NCBI GenBank assembly: GCA_028583405.1
Contig: CM053244.1
Coordinates: forward strand, 3,966,425-4,030,424
From: Pogonophryne albipinna
Lineage: Eukaryota; Chordata; Actinopteri; Perciformes; Artedidraconidae
Direction of reading: 5' to 3'
Length of the DNA stretch: 64,000 nt
The translations under genes and the position numbers were made by a program. This document shows, piece by piece, positions 10,061-20,427 of the stretch (within the stretch, counting starts at the first letter, position 1; each line of letters opens with the position of its first letter). The notes below the pieces were generated by a model, which was not told the origin of the DNA, ran no database searches, and saw only the letters and a list, made by a program, of their open reading frames with translations.

Positions 10061-11350
10061 CAGACCGGCGTCATGGGCGGGCCCGCCCATCCAGGATTTG
10101 GGCCCGCTGTTTTAATTAGGGCTGAATACAACATTTTAATTGTTATGTTTGTTGTTGTTATTTGTAGGGCTTTGTCCTAATATTTATTTTTATATTTATT
10201 GTTTTAAACTATGTTGAAAGATTAGGTTAATATCATTTTTTTATTTTGCTATGAAATTCTGAATAAGAATTGCGCTGTGCGCGAGACTGGTTTTTCACTG
10301 GGTTGAGTCGTGTGGGTTTTTGAGTGAGATGCGGCACAGCAGCCTGTCAGTTTACTCTTGCTAGGTTAGTTTGGCTATTATCATTTATATTTATCTGCAA
10401 CAATGGATTTCAAACCGGAGAGACGTGATGTATGGAATACATATTTATTGTTACACGTCATATGAATGAAATGATTGCCATGATAATACAACAGGAGAAT
10501 GGAATGGTGTTTGGCGATTAGGCCCCGGTTTGCAGGATAATCATTCAGGGGGGAAAGAACCGCTCCGATGAAATCCCCGGGGTCTAGACACTGGTGGTGG
10601 TGGTGGTGGTGATGAGTAGGTGGGACCGGTATGAAGGAGGAAGGTTTAGCTTTGTCCTGGAGGAGACGGGAGGCGAGAGGGGTGGAGGCGGGTTGCGTGT
10701 GGTCACCTGAAATGACAACTGACAGGGAGGAAGAGCAGGCATTTAAGGAATTTAGCATGTGCAGCAATTGGCTGCTGAGGGGTGACACCCTCGCATTTAA
10801 TGAGGGGGGAGGGAGCAATAGAGTGACATGTAAGTGACTCATTGTTAGGTCTTCCTTATTGAACTTGCGCTAAAGCTTTCATATCAGGAAGTGGTTCATG
10901 AAAGGAATATGGCAACTCAGCGCCAGATGCAGGCACATTAGAAGACATCAGTTACGTTACCAACGAGCTAGCAAGCCAGCCAGGGACAAGGGAGGCTGGC
11001 AATCAATTATATTTTAGAAATAGACTCTCAAGCCGGCTCTCTCACAAACTCCTGCTCTGCCTCGCTCAATCGCCCTTTCTCTCCATCGCTCAACCTCACT
11101 CCACCCTGTGTGCGCTCCTCAAGTTTGCTTGCGTGCTTGCCCAAGTTGGCACAGCGTTACAAATGTGCCACAAAACCAACCAATGGATGTAGCCTATAAT
11201 AACACCGTCAACTGACAGCCTTATGGCAACATAACCCCCTCCCCCCCCCCCATTGACAATTCAGATTTCCCGGGAAATGTAAGTTTCGGGGTAGGCCCGC
11301 CCTGGTAAATCAAATGCCCGCCTAGAGACGTATGTCTGCCGCCGGGTCTG
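10061..11350. mobile_element. Non-autonomous hAT element, TSD ATTGGAAC/ATTGGAGC
   Basis: The ends are CAGACCGGCG and, inverted, CGCCGGGTCTG (one extra base). The flanks ATTGGAAC (10053-10060) and ATTGGAGC (11351-11358) agree at 7 of 8 positions. Subterminal sequence pairs GGGCGGGCCCGCCC near the left with TAGGCCCGCCCTGG near the right. The interior has a short GGT run (10592-10609), a C run near 11236-11251 and no recognisable protein. Confidence 0.8.
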
Positions 11351-11432
11351 ATTGGAGCATCTGAAATCCCCGAAGACTATTAATATCCCCAATATTAATC
11401 TGTAAAATTGGAAGATTTATCTTTATCTATAT

Positions 11433-11700
11433 CAGGGGTCGCCAACCCCTGGCACGCGTGCCACCGTAACCAGTGACACACTAGGAATAAGTGTGCAAAA
11501 TATTAAAATTGTATTTTCGGATCCTGAACGAGACCAGAGCGCGTCTCCCCGTTACCTGCAGAAGGAAGCCATGCACGCAGCGCAGCCCCGCTCTCTTTAT
11601 CTCCAGGTGACTTTCTGCCGCTTTCCTCCGTGGTGCTGATCGTTTCACCACGGAGGAAAGCACTTCACTAATTGCAGTACCCATAAGGAGCTGTACAAAT
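11433..11700. mobile_element. hAT-like left end with internal perfect hairpin
   Basis: It begins CAGGGGTCGCCAACCCC, a typical hAT terminus, but no right end was found. It contains a perfect 16-bp stem with a 10-nt loop at 11620-11661 (arm GCTTTCCTCCGTGGTG). Confidence 0.45.
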
Positions 11701-12302
11701 GCCGCAGTTTTTGCGTGGCTGTGTCTTTAGTTGAAAGCCCAGTGGCGATCTGCTCATCTCTTATTGAAATAATATGCTACAAAGGGGCGGACTGGCCATC
11801 TGTGTGTTGAACTTTCCTGTCGGCTCCCAGACCGTAGTCGAGGAGGGCAGAAGCAACAAGCTTCAGGTTCAATAACCCACTTTAGCTTAAATGACTGGAG
11901 AGAGGCGAGCTCTTCTTGGGAGGCCGTTGCATTTATTTAGCTGTTCTTCTGTTTCACAAAATACATCACAGACCTCTGTTTTTCTGCTTCCTCTTTTCAC
12001 TTCCAGAAACATACACACGTTCCCTCACTGTCGCTCTACCATCCACAAACACACATTCACAAGCCACACCTCTCTCTCTCTCTCTTAAAGGGACAGCGAT
12101 CTCATCTCACTCTGCATGACCCTAATATCATAACGTGTGTTCTGGAGAATCAATTAATTATTATGCCGTTTAAACCAATTATTTAAATGTTTGTTAAAAA
12201 AGCTGTTTTATTCTGGAAAAAAACCAACTTTAACTTGGCACACAATCTTAATGCCAAGCTTTTATTCTGAAAATCCTTCATGACGACATCCGGGGCTCCC
12301 GT
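11701..12302. other. No gene recognised
   Basis: Contains a phrase GGGGCGGACTGGCCATCTG at 11784-11802 like the MITE end at 16751, and a short CT run near 12069-12083. Nothing else stands out. Confidence 0.45.
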
Positions 12303-12682
12303 CCAGTATTATTAAAGTAACTATTGAAGCCGTTATAAAGTATTAAATAAAAAGTTCTGAAAGAGATAAGGAGGAGAAAAGGCGTGTGGATGTAAGCAAT
12401 GAATGTAAAATGTCGAAATCCTCTGTTCGACGCAATGTCGGACATTGAAGACTGAGGCGGGGACCCCCCCCTTCTTCCTTCTTCACAGCACGAGAGAGCA
12501 TATAAGGAGGCACCAGCAGCAGCTCGGCCCTCTTCTTCCTCCGCAGCTGCCACACTAAGACAACACCGGCTATTGTCTCTTCTTTACCTTTTGCTTGTTC
12601 TATCACCGCGCCATTTAAGTACCCATTTGAACCTTCTCAGAGACTCCATTGGTCTCCTGGACGCGAGGACAAGGAATATCCT
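12303..12682 (-). repeat. Dispersed repeat, inverted copy of 47035-47416
   Basis: Reading the minus strand here gives the same order of blocks as 47035-47416: ACCAATGGAGTCTCT, CAAATGGGTACTT, AATGGCGCGGT, TCTTCAATGTCCG, and CCAGTATTATTAAAGTAA at the other end. Indels separate the copies. No TIR or protein was identified. The class is unknown. Confidence 0.7.
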
Positions 12683-13873
12683 AATAGCTGACAGGTCCAC
12701 ACACTGCTTCCTCGCAGCGAGGCTCCCCCCGCCCTCCTGTTGACAGTTCACGAGCGTCGAGCTCCTCACCCCCCCAAATGAGGAGCAAAAGAAGAGACAG
12801 ATGATACACACACACGGCTGTACTTTTGCTAGTGTGCGCAACTCCTCGAGGGGAAGAAAGTAGGCACATTTGCTTCATAAAGACAGATAGTTTCTCTCTA
12901 GTTCTACATCAATGTCTCCCTGCCTTCCTCTCTCTTGCTTTCTTACTCTCACAATCAACTCCGTCTTTTCATCACTCTCTCTTTTGGCTCCCCCTCGTTC
13001 CCCAAACAGCAGATGATCTGACACCGTTATTGAAGGGTGTTCCTTCAGAGAGAGGAGAACTAAGTGGTGCTCTGGGATATTTGTTTTCAAAGGCATCACT
13101 TCAACACTTGAGGGGCGGGAGAGAGAAAGTACGGAAGGATTGAGGTAGAGAGGGATGGTGAAAAGTGATATGATCCAAACTAAGAAATTACGCTGAACTA
13201 AGAGCCGTTGTAGTTGGAGGTTCTCTTTGGAGAAAAGCGTTTAGCCCCCTGGGATATTTGTTTTCCAAAGCGTACCTCTGAGCTTCAGGGGAAGGACAGA
13301 AGGAACAAAGAGGGATGGAGGGAAGAGAGGGGGAGGATAGCCTGATGCGTGCTTCAAAGTCAATGCAAAATACTGTACAGTACAATTGTTTTGACAGTTG
13401 GGATAGAAACAGCAAATCACTTTTTTGTAACTGGGGATGTTTACCTGGGGGAACGGTTGTGTCTTAGATGCTAACCCTTGATATGTGGAACTTTTAATAA
13501 TAAGGTTGGGCGTCGACCTACAATAGTAAAGGTCAGGATAGGTTGTCTAACAGCAGGTCTGTGGTTATGTATTGCTTGTATCTGATTAACATTATTGATT
13601 TATCTTTACAGCCCTGCAATTTCCCACGACATGTTCATGTGCCGCTTGGATTAATTATAACCCGCTCACAAGCTTTATAAACCCCCATCAATCACTGGCT
13701 GAGCTGAATCACACCGGCCCTTGTGCATCTCATCTTCTTATCAATGTTGTAACTAGATGACAGTTTGAACAATGGCTTCAATCATTAAATACATGGCTTT
13801 TGCTTTGTGATTTACTGTACGTCCACACGGCAGCATCGCGTGCTTCAACGGAATTCGGCATTTGGAGAGAGCC
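12683..13873. other. No gene recognised
   Basis: Two similar 90-base blocks (around 13030-13120 and 13190-13290) share CTGGGATATTTGTTTTC and flanking purine-rich text, suggesting a degenerate local duplication. No protein family was recognised. Confidence 0.45.
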
Positions 13874-14024
13874 TCAGTCATATTTATTTAGTCATACACA
13901 CATGTATATGTACTCCTCAGATCAGGTCAGCTGGTCAAAGTTATGGAACTCCTCGTGGAGGGTGATTGCCTTGGAGGCTGCCTTTCAATGTTCCTCATGT
14001 AGATCTATCACACCTGTACCTTAA

Positions 14025-14582
14025 AGAGCTTACGAAATGATAGAGGTTGCATTTGTATTGTGAAATGTGCCATGTGATTTTTTTATTATTGATCTATCTT
14101 TAATAAATCACGATTATAACCGCATACAAAAGTTGTCAGTTAGTAACAATCGTTCGTTGCGCCGGAAACATCAACTTCAGCCATTTCCGGCGGTGACGTC
14201 ATGAGTAGAACACAGCTGAGCTCAGTCCCGTTTGAATGCATTGAAGGGGCAAATATTATGACAAAGGATGCACAGCAATAAGACGCCAAGAATAATTGGC
14301 AAGCGATATGTTGTATGGGGATGTGGGGCCGTCTCAACATCTGGTTATGGGATGTTTTTGTGGCCAAAAAATGATCAAATGTTGCGTATATGGACAAAAC
14401 AAGTGCGTCGTATGAGGCGGACTTTTGCTAGCAGGTAACCCGGGGTCGATGAAACCGACGATGTGTGGGCAGCACATCGAGAGATCGTGTTTCAAACAAT
14501 CAACAATGCTCGCTAAGGAGAGAGAGTAAAAGCTTTCTCACAACGTTACGTTAACTTAACCTTACATTTGACATGAGGCTAT
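14025..14582 (+). mobile_element. Kolobok-like element K1, left part only
   Basis: Starts with AGAGCTTACGAAATGA after TTAA (14021-14024) and is nearly identical to 15752-16331, apart from a 22-bp absence near 14541. It stops at GAGGCTAT, where it joins K2-internal sequence. Confidence 0.85.
14268..14434 (+). pseudogene. THAP-like first exon of K1 (unit A)
   Basis: Translation from this ATG gives MHSNKTPRIIGKRYVVWGCG, then GMFLWPKND, LRIWTKQVRR and FASR up to a donor AGCAG|GTAACC. The GC, F/LxxPK and W-x5-R spacing resembles a THAP DNA-binding domain, which Kolobok transposases carry. The expected first zinc Cys (C in KRCVV of related domains) is Tyr here, and no second C..H pair lies in this exon. 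It probably belongs to a spliced transposase gene whose later exons are missing in unit A. Confidence 0.5.
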
Positions 14583-15391
14583 CCGCCACTGCACCCAGCC
14601 CACGTAAACTGTCAACGGGGGGAGCCTCGCTGCGGGGAAACGGTGGACCTAGTGTCCCGATCGGAGTGGGAATAATAATAATAATAATCCGTGCATTTTA
14701 TCCATTAATTTCCCCAACATTGTGGTAAAAAAAAACACACGTTTAATCCATGTTGGTGTACTACAACTACAAAAAGCATCGGTTTGTTTTCTCATCAGGA
14801 AATGCAGACCGGCTCAAACAAACGATTTTTAATCATCATTCTCACGATCATTTAATGTATCATATGTTCGCCGAATTGACATGAAAGCACTAATAAATGT
14901 AGTTTAATCCACTTGAGTTTACAACTACAAAAATAATCGATTTGTTTTTATATCACATCCCACGGGAGGAAATTCAGCAGCTCTCACTACCGATTTGTAA
15001 TCCTAATTTAATCATCATCTTCACCACGATCATTTATGTTTATGTTCGCCAAATTGACATGAAAGCACTGACAAATATGAATATACTGTAGTCAACTTCA
15101 TTAAAACGTTATTAACGTGCCTAAACTCAGTAATTCACCATTTCTACGCATGACAACACACTTTGTCCGTGTTTCGCTCTCTCACCGCACAGTGAAGCGT
15201 TCCCGCATTGACGTCACTTCCGGCTTCCCCCAAAACTTCAAAATGACTCGAAGGAATTTCCCCGCGATGTTCGAAATTATTGATATTTATCGGAACGGTA
15301 TCGCATCTTCTTTTTTAAACTGATGGTTCGAGATGACTAGTAGCCCAATATTTCATTGCACAACAGTTGTTGGGATGCTGTCACAGGCTCT
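14583..15391 (+). mobile_element. Kolobok-like element K2, right part only
   Basis: Starts inside the end of the nested MITE (CCGCCACTG) and runs to the right TIR ...CTGTCACAGGCTCT followed by TTAA (15392-15395). It is nearly identical to 17589-18400 and 44793-45608. After the TTAA comes GTACATACAAG, which in unit B follows the right TIR of K1, not K2. Confidence 0.85.
15117..15323 (+). other. Conserved short ORF in the K2 right end (probably not coding)
   Basis: A 68-codon frame is present here and again unchanged at 45334-45540, but the two copies are nearly identical DNA, so conservation says little. It overlaps the promoter-like ACTTCCGG/TGACGTCA block, which argues that it is non-coding. 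Confidence 0.4.
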
Positions 15392-15920
15392 TTAAGGTAC
15401 ATACAAGTAATAATGTTGTTATACCATGCGACCCACCTATCACATCTCTGCGCCCCACACTTTAAGAAACGCTGCCATACGCCAATGTGTATGAACTTGT
15501 AGGTGTCTGCACAGGAAAATGCATTGTTTGCAATTATGTCCCTAATAGCTATGCTTGAATTGCTTTACTCTTGTTAACAATAACATTCAAAAATGTATAT
15601 TCAGTCATATTTATTTAGTCATACACACATGTATATGTACTCCTCAGATCAGGTCAGCTGGTCAAAGTTATGGAACTCCTCGTGGAGGGTGATTGCCTTG
15701 GAGGCTGCCTCTCAATGTTCCTCATGTAGATCTATCACACCTGTACCTTAAAGAGCTTACGAAATGATAGAGGTTGCATTTGTATTGTGAAATGTGCCAT
15801 GTGATTTTTTTATTATTGATCTATTTTTAATAAATCACGATTATAACCGCATACAAAAGTTGTCAGTTAGTAACAATCGTTCGTTGCGCCGGAAACATCA
15901 ACTTCGGCCATTTCCGGCGG

Positions 15921-15928
15921 TGACGTCA
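15921..15928. promoter_or_regulatory. CRE-like TGACGTCA, K1 left end (also 14194-14201)
   Basis: A perfect TGACGTCA palindrome preceded by TTTCCGGCGG, 67 bases upstream of the THAP-exon ATG. It matches the CREB/ATF consensus; an ETS-type GGAA core is adjacent. It probably forms part of the promoter of the THAP gene. Confidence 0.55.
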
Positions 15929-15994
15929 TGAGTAGAACACAGCTGAGCTCAGTCCCGTTTGAATGCATTGAAGGGGCAAATATTATGACAAAGG

Positions 15995-16161
15995 ATGCAC
16001 AGCAATAAGACGCCAAGAATAATTGGCAAGCGATATGTTGTATGGGGATGTGGGGCCGTCTCAACATCTGGTTATGGGATGTTTTTGTGGCCAAAAAATG
16101 ATCAAATGTTGCGTATATGGACAAAACAAGTGCGTCGTATGAGGCGGACTTTTGCTAGCAG
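15995..16161 (+). pseudogene. THAP-like first exon of K1 (unit B)
   Basis: Same sequence as the exon at 14268-14434, including the Tyr in place of the first Cys and the GTAACC donor. Downstream the same strand continues for about 180 bases before K2 interrupts the element, which would place K2 inside the following intron or exon. The second half of the THAP domain (C-x2-H) was not located. Confidence 0.5.
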
Positions 16162-16527
16162 GTAACCCGGGGTCGATGAAACCGACGATGTGTGGGCAGC
16201 ACATCGAGAGATCGTGTTTCAAACAATCAACAATGCTCGCTAAGGAGAGAGAGTAAAAGCTTTCTCGAAGGTTCGTTTTGCTTTCTTACAACGTTACGTT
16301 AACTTAACCTTACATTTGACATGAGGCTATGTTACTTCCCTTAAAGAGCCTGTGACACGAGTTTCCCCCATCATCCAAACCCATCAATTTGAGTAAATAT
16401 TGTCCCCTTGAAAACCGTTACTGAACTGATTTTGGATTTTTGTACTTTGATAACCATTAATCTGCCCTTCAATGTTGACCATTTTCTGGATCTTCTCGGG
16501 ATTCTTCAAGTCCCGCCAAATGATGGG

Positions 16528-16535
16528 TGACGTCA
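16528..16535. promoter_or_regulatory. CRE-like TGACGTCA, K2 left end (also 43718-43725)
   Basis: Perfect TGACGTCA 62 bases upstream of the acidic ORF start. A likely inward promoter element. Confidence 0.5.
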
Positions 16536-16596
16536 TTGCGGGCACAGCGCTCCAGCTGCACCGTTCAGGATCCCAGCATCTGCATGTAAACGCACG

Positions 16597-16749
16597 ATGG
16601 TGCACACAGCAGCAAGCTCAGACAGCGATGACAGTTTAATTTTGAACGTGTCTGAGAGCTCATATGAGGTTGAAGGATCGGTTTATGTTGTATCTGTTAG
16701 AAGTTTAGGAATTAGGTGCGTCAATATGGGCGATCATACGGTCATGTAA
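16597..16749 (+). CDS. Acidic Ser/Asp-rich N-terminal ORF of K2 (also 43787-43939)
   Basis: The 50-codon frame begins MVHTAASSDSDDSLILNVSE and continues SSYEVEGSVY. This Ser/Asp/Glu-rich start resembles the N termini of P2X7-C-terminus-like proteins that accompany some fish Kolobok elements. The stop codon lies one base before the nested MITE at 16751, so the original exon or splice site may have been cut. In the copy at 43787-43939 residue 2 is Ala and Val of YEVEG is Ala. It could be a first exon with a donor near GGATCG|GTTTAT; function is not assignable. Confidence 0.45.
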   Translation: MVHTAASSDSDDSLILNVSESSYEVEGSVYVVSVRSLGIRCVNMGDHTVM

Positions 16750-16750
16750 C

Positions 16751-17597
16751 CAGTGGTGGACTGGGACTAAAAATCATCCCGGGACTCTCGACCGGCCCAC
16801 TTCGGTACCGCTAGTAAATTGTCAACGGGGGGAGTGGGGGATGTCAGGGGCGGCGGGTGCTGTAGGCTGGGGAAGGCTAAGCCTTCCCAAATATTTGTGT
16901 CACTGCATCCTGGTAAAATACAAATATAATGTATAATGTCTGTGTCTTTGACATTAGCGCTGCTAGCCACCTGTGCCCTGTACTACGAAGCCAGTTCAAC
17001 ATACCCTGGATATGTTTGAGTAACAAACAAACTAACAAACGAGATCTCGCTAAGCGGTCCTACGACGCTGGTTATCAACTCGGTAAATCAAGCCAGGGTT
17101 TCTCTCACCAGCTGAGAGCGCGTTCACGTCTAAGACACGAGTGGATCTGACTTTAATTACATTTGACTCGAGTGTTTCGTCAACATAATGTGTTGCTTAA
17201 AATAATACTTCTGCATACAGTATGTGACACTGTAAGTGTTGCACGGCCAGATACGGCTGGAGAAGCTGACTCGGATAAGGAAATATATGATATATTATGA
17301 TATTATATGATCGGATTGATGATGTAATATGAATGATAAGTGCGACACGTCGGCGTCTTCTCTGCATACGGCAGTTTAAACTGTATTTCCTTTATCCTGT
17401 AATATGACTTGAGAGATTTAAACTCCGCACACTGAGTTGATCTCTTTTCTATAGACGCCGGAGGCGGGCAGCGTCAGGTAAAAAAAGTTATTTAGCCTTC
17501 CCAAACCTGAGCCTCACGCGCCGCCTATGGTGGATGTGCTAGTGACTTATCTGACCGGCCCACTTCGGGATTCGTCCCGATGGCCAGTCCGCCACTG
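16751..17597. mobile_element. MITE (CAGTGGYGGACTGG ends) inside K2, carrying a hAT; also 43931-44801
   Basis: The left end CAGTGGTGGACTGG and the right end CCAGTCCGCCACTG are inverted. GACCGGCCCACTTCGGTACC occurs on both sides of the inner hAT in the 43931 copy. Without the inner hAT it is only about 150-180 bp. I could not find a clean target duplication, so the class is uncertain. Confidence 0.7.
16845..17529. mobile_element. hAT element inside the MITE, TSD GGGGATGT; also 44035-44719
   Basis: The ends are CAGGGGCGGCGGG and CGCGCCGCCTATG (inverted, imperfect), with subterminal GGAAGGCTAA/TTAGCCTTCC pairs. In the copy at 44035-44719 the 8-bp TSD GGGGATGT is exact (44027-44034; 44720-44727); here the right copy has one change (GTGGATGT). 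Both are 685 bp. The inside holds a TGTACTACGAAG repeat but no transposase. Confidence 0.85.
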
Positions 17598-18870
17598 CAC
17601 CCAGCCCACGTAAACTGTCAACGGGGGGAGCCTCGCTGCGGGGAAACGGTGGACCTAGTGTCCCGATCAGAGTGGGAATAATAATAATAATAATAATCCG
17701 TGCATTTTATCCATTAATTTCCCCAACATTGTGGTAAAAAAAACCACATGTTTAATCCACGTTGGTGTACTACAACTACAAAAAGCATCGGTTTGTTTTC
17801 TCATCAGGAAATGCAGACCGGCTCAAACAAACGATTTTTAATCATCATCCTCACGATCATTTAATGTATCATATGTTCGCCGAATTGACATGAAAGCACT
17901 AATGAATGTAGTTTCATCCACTTGAGTTTACAACTACAAAAATAATCGATTTGTTTTTATATCACATCCTACGGGAGGAAATTCAGCAGCTCTCACTACC
18001 GACTTTTAATCCTAATTTAATCATCATCTTCACCACGATCATTTATGTTTATGTTCGTCGAATTGACATGAAAGCACTGACGAATATGAATATACTGTAG
18101 TCAACTTCATTAAAACGTTATTAACGTCCCTAAACTCAGTAATTCACCATTTCTACGCATGACAACACATTTTGTCCGTGTTTGGCTCTCTCGCCGCACA
18201 GTGAAGCGTTCCCGCATTGACGTCACTTCCGGCTTCCCCCAAAACTTCAAAATGAGTCGAAGGAATTTCCCCGCGATGTTCGAAATTATTGATATTTATC
18301 GGAACGGTATCGCACCTTCTTTTTTAAACTGACTGTTCGAGATGACTAGTAGTCCAATATTTCATTGCACAACAGTTGTTGGGATGCTGTCACAGGCTCT
18401 TTAAGTTGAGGAAACACTCGAGTCAAATGTAATGAAAGTCAGATGGTGTCTTAGACGGGGCAGTGATATCATAAACCTGTTAATGTACGCATTCAAACAC
18501 TTGTTCTGTTACCAGCTGTATTCACCTTGCAGGTGCAGTTCTGTGGCTTTGATCCTGGATCAAGTGTTTAAGTCATGGATGTTTAAAGTTTAACTTCTTC
18601 ATATGTCTAATATTATAGTTGACTTTTCATTCAGGAAGTATGACCCTGCGCTGTCAGTACGCTTCTCCATGTTTGTGATTGGTCGAATGCTCCAGATACC
18701 ACCCCTCTCATGTGAACACCTAACTAGATAGGACACGGCTGGCTTGAGCGATCCACTTGATAACCCGGGTCGTAGGACCGTTTAGCGAGAGTGCGTATGT
18801 TTTGGATTAGGCCAACCGGCTAACTCAAACATATCCAGGTTAGGTTGAACCAGCTTCGTAGTACAGGCCT
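16977..18870. repeat. Inverted TGTACTACGAAG-type repeat pair
   Basis: A block starting CCCTGTACTACGAAGC with GGATATGTTTGAGT near 16977-17190 recurs in reverse complement at about 18410-18870 (ending CTTCGTAGTACAGG). One copy is in the inner hAT, the other in the K1 body, so they arrived independently. This is a common fish repeat; its class is not assigned here. Confidence 0.65.
18218..18232 (-). promoter_or_regulatory. CRE/ETS composite at K2 right end (also 45426-45440)
   Basis: Plus strand TGACGTCACTTCCGG; minus strand CCGGAAGTGACGTCA, i.e. an ETS core joined to a CRE half-overlap. This composite is known from broadly active vertebrate promoters. It faces the K2 interior, but no clear first exon was recognised downstream on the minus strand. 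Confidence 0.55.
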
Positions 18871-20085
18871 CTGGACCCTATGACTCGGACACTAGTTCTA
18901 CCAAGGCTTATTAGAGGTAAAAGTGGTAGGAGAGGAGAGGAGTGGAGTTATCTTTGTATTTAGGCTGCAAGTCGACAAAGGTGATCAGATGCTAATAATG
19001 ATCCGATTCATTTGATATTGATTGTCTGCCAATACCGAATCCTGATCCGATTATTCTATTTCCCAGATAATACAGCTGCACCGTGTACACTAGCTCTATT
19101 TGTTTTTGCCATTGTAATTCACCATAAGCAATTGTTGACTGTAACGTCTATGCCAACCAACTGTAATTTGTAATGTATTATACTTTAACGGTTCTGGCAA
19201 CCACAGCTGCCTAAATGTTAACGTAAATGTCAAGTTTTCTTTTTACAGTGTACTTATATCTGTACATTTATTTTCAGTTTGCGTGAAGAAGTCGCTTCAA
19301 CAGACAGAAGTGCTGGCCAGATTGGGAAAGGCTGGACGCTACACAACGGGAAACATTATGGACATGAACAAGAAACAACCAAAACACTTTATTTGTTGCC
19401 TTTTTCTTATCATATATAGTGCTACGGTTTTTGTTACCATTTAAATATTGAATTCTATGTATTACTTTTATTTTAAATCAAATGCACCGGTTTTAGATAA
19501 TATATTTATTTTGATGTGTAGGTTGATTTGCAGGTTGGTTGTTATTTGTATAATTATTGTATTGTTAGTGTATTTTATTATATTAAGTAGCTATTTATTA
19601 AATTAAAATACTGTTATGAACACTATACAATGTCTTTATTTTGGTAGATACCAGAATACATGACAGAATGAATCTTTGTAATATATTTATGTTCTCTTGT
19701 TTAAATAATTATACCAGTATTTAATGTATGCTGGTCACCTGGAATCCTGGTAAGCTCCCAGCAGGGTATATTTAATACTATTATTAAACATAAGCTGGTG
19801 ATAGATGGATAAAGCAGCCATCCTGGCCAGCTGAAGTGTCCAAAGCCCCTCTCCAGCCAACCATTCCAGCCTAATATCTACTGGCTGGTCAATTTACAAC
19901 AGCCTGACCAGCTACATTTATCTAAGCTGGTTTTTTCAGCAGTCATTATTATGTTTTTACTATTTTTTGAGAATCTCTATGAATTATAGTGAAATGTATA
20001 TACCAGTCTCTGTTCTGTTGCCTGAGCCAAGTTTGCCTGCTACATTACGATGTATTATTATTGATTTACTATTTATTGAGAATCT

Positions 20086-20368
20086 CTATGAATTAAAGTC
20101 AAATGTATACCAGTCTGTGTTCTGTTGCCGCACCGGATCTCCGCCAAATCCAGGATCATCACCCCCCCCTAGTTCGCTCCCGTCTGTATCTCTACCGCTA
20201 CTTGAATACTGTGGCTCAAACTGGTATGGTTCCACCACGTTAGACTCACCCGCATGATCTGATTCCACCACACCGGCATCCTCTTCAATAAAATCCTCCT
20301 CTTCTTGAAAGTGCACCGAGTCTATTGACGACTCACTGTCACTCGATTCTGTCTCCAGAGTCCGACAT
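20086..20368 (-). pseudogene. Acidic P2X7-like N-terminal ORF of K1
   Basis: From ATG at 20368 the frame reads MSDSGDRIE. After a one-base shift it continues DSESSIDSVHFQEEEDF, then VVEPYQFEPQYSSS and VRQQNTDW. The EPYxFEP motif and the NTDW near the end recall the N-terminal region of P2X7-cytosolic-domain-like proteins seen with Kolobok elements. The family expects a Cys-rich zinc module after NTDW, but the frame instead ends in YTFDFNS, either at an exon border or by decay. A CRE-like TGACGTCA lies upstream at 20420-20427. Confidence 0.5.
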
Positions 20369-20419
20369 CAGCCATATAGGTAGTGTATTATTCAACAAGT
20401 GTTCTACTCGTGACGTGCG

Positions 20420-20427
20420 TGACGTCA
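20420..20427. promoter_or_regulatory. CRE-like TGACGTCA, K1 right end
   Basis: Perfect site 52 bases upstream of the acidic ORF start on the minus strand, with CGCCGGTTAG adjacent. Confidence 0.5.

Larger units (their letters stand above)
13874..15432 (+). repeat. Tandem duplication, unit A (deleted version)
   Basis: Unit A starts TCAGTCATATTTATTTAGTC and ends GTTATACCATGCGAC. Unit B (15601-20653) has the same first and last blocks. Unit A keeps the left flank, the left part of K1, the right part of K2 and the right flank. The middle of K1/K2 and all of K1 beyond K2 are missing. The units are separated by 168 bp of unshared sequence. Confidence 0.88.
16345..18400 (+). mobile_element. Kolobok-like element K2 (inside K1), TSD TTAA
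   Basis: The TIRs AGAGCCTGTGACA and TGTCACAGGCTCT are perfect over 13 bases and flanked by TTAA (16341-16344; 18401-18404). A second copy lies at 43534-45608 with the same internal insertions. The left half carries an acidic ORF (16597-16749); the right end has an ACTTCCGG/TGACGTCA block facing inward. K1 and K2 TIRs share only the first AGAGC, so they are related but distinct families. Confidence 0.85.

Noticed and set aside
10592..10609. Coding poly-His tract on the minus strand
   Set aside because: It comes from a GGT microsatellite inside a non-coding hAT element.
12278..13415. Cluster of overlapping open frames
   Set aside because: They lie in purine/pyrimidine-biased sequence on both strands with no motif and no splice-site support.
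14140..14397. 85-codon minus ORF identical at 15867-16124
   Set aside because: It is antisense to the THAP-like exon, which has the recognisable motif content.
16767..16970. 67-codon minus ORF identical at 43957-44160
   Set aside because: It spans the junction of the MITE and the inner hAT; identity reflects duplicated DNA.
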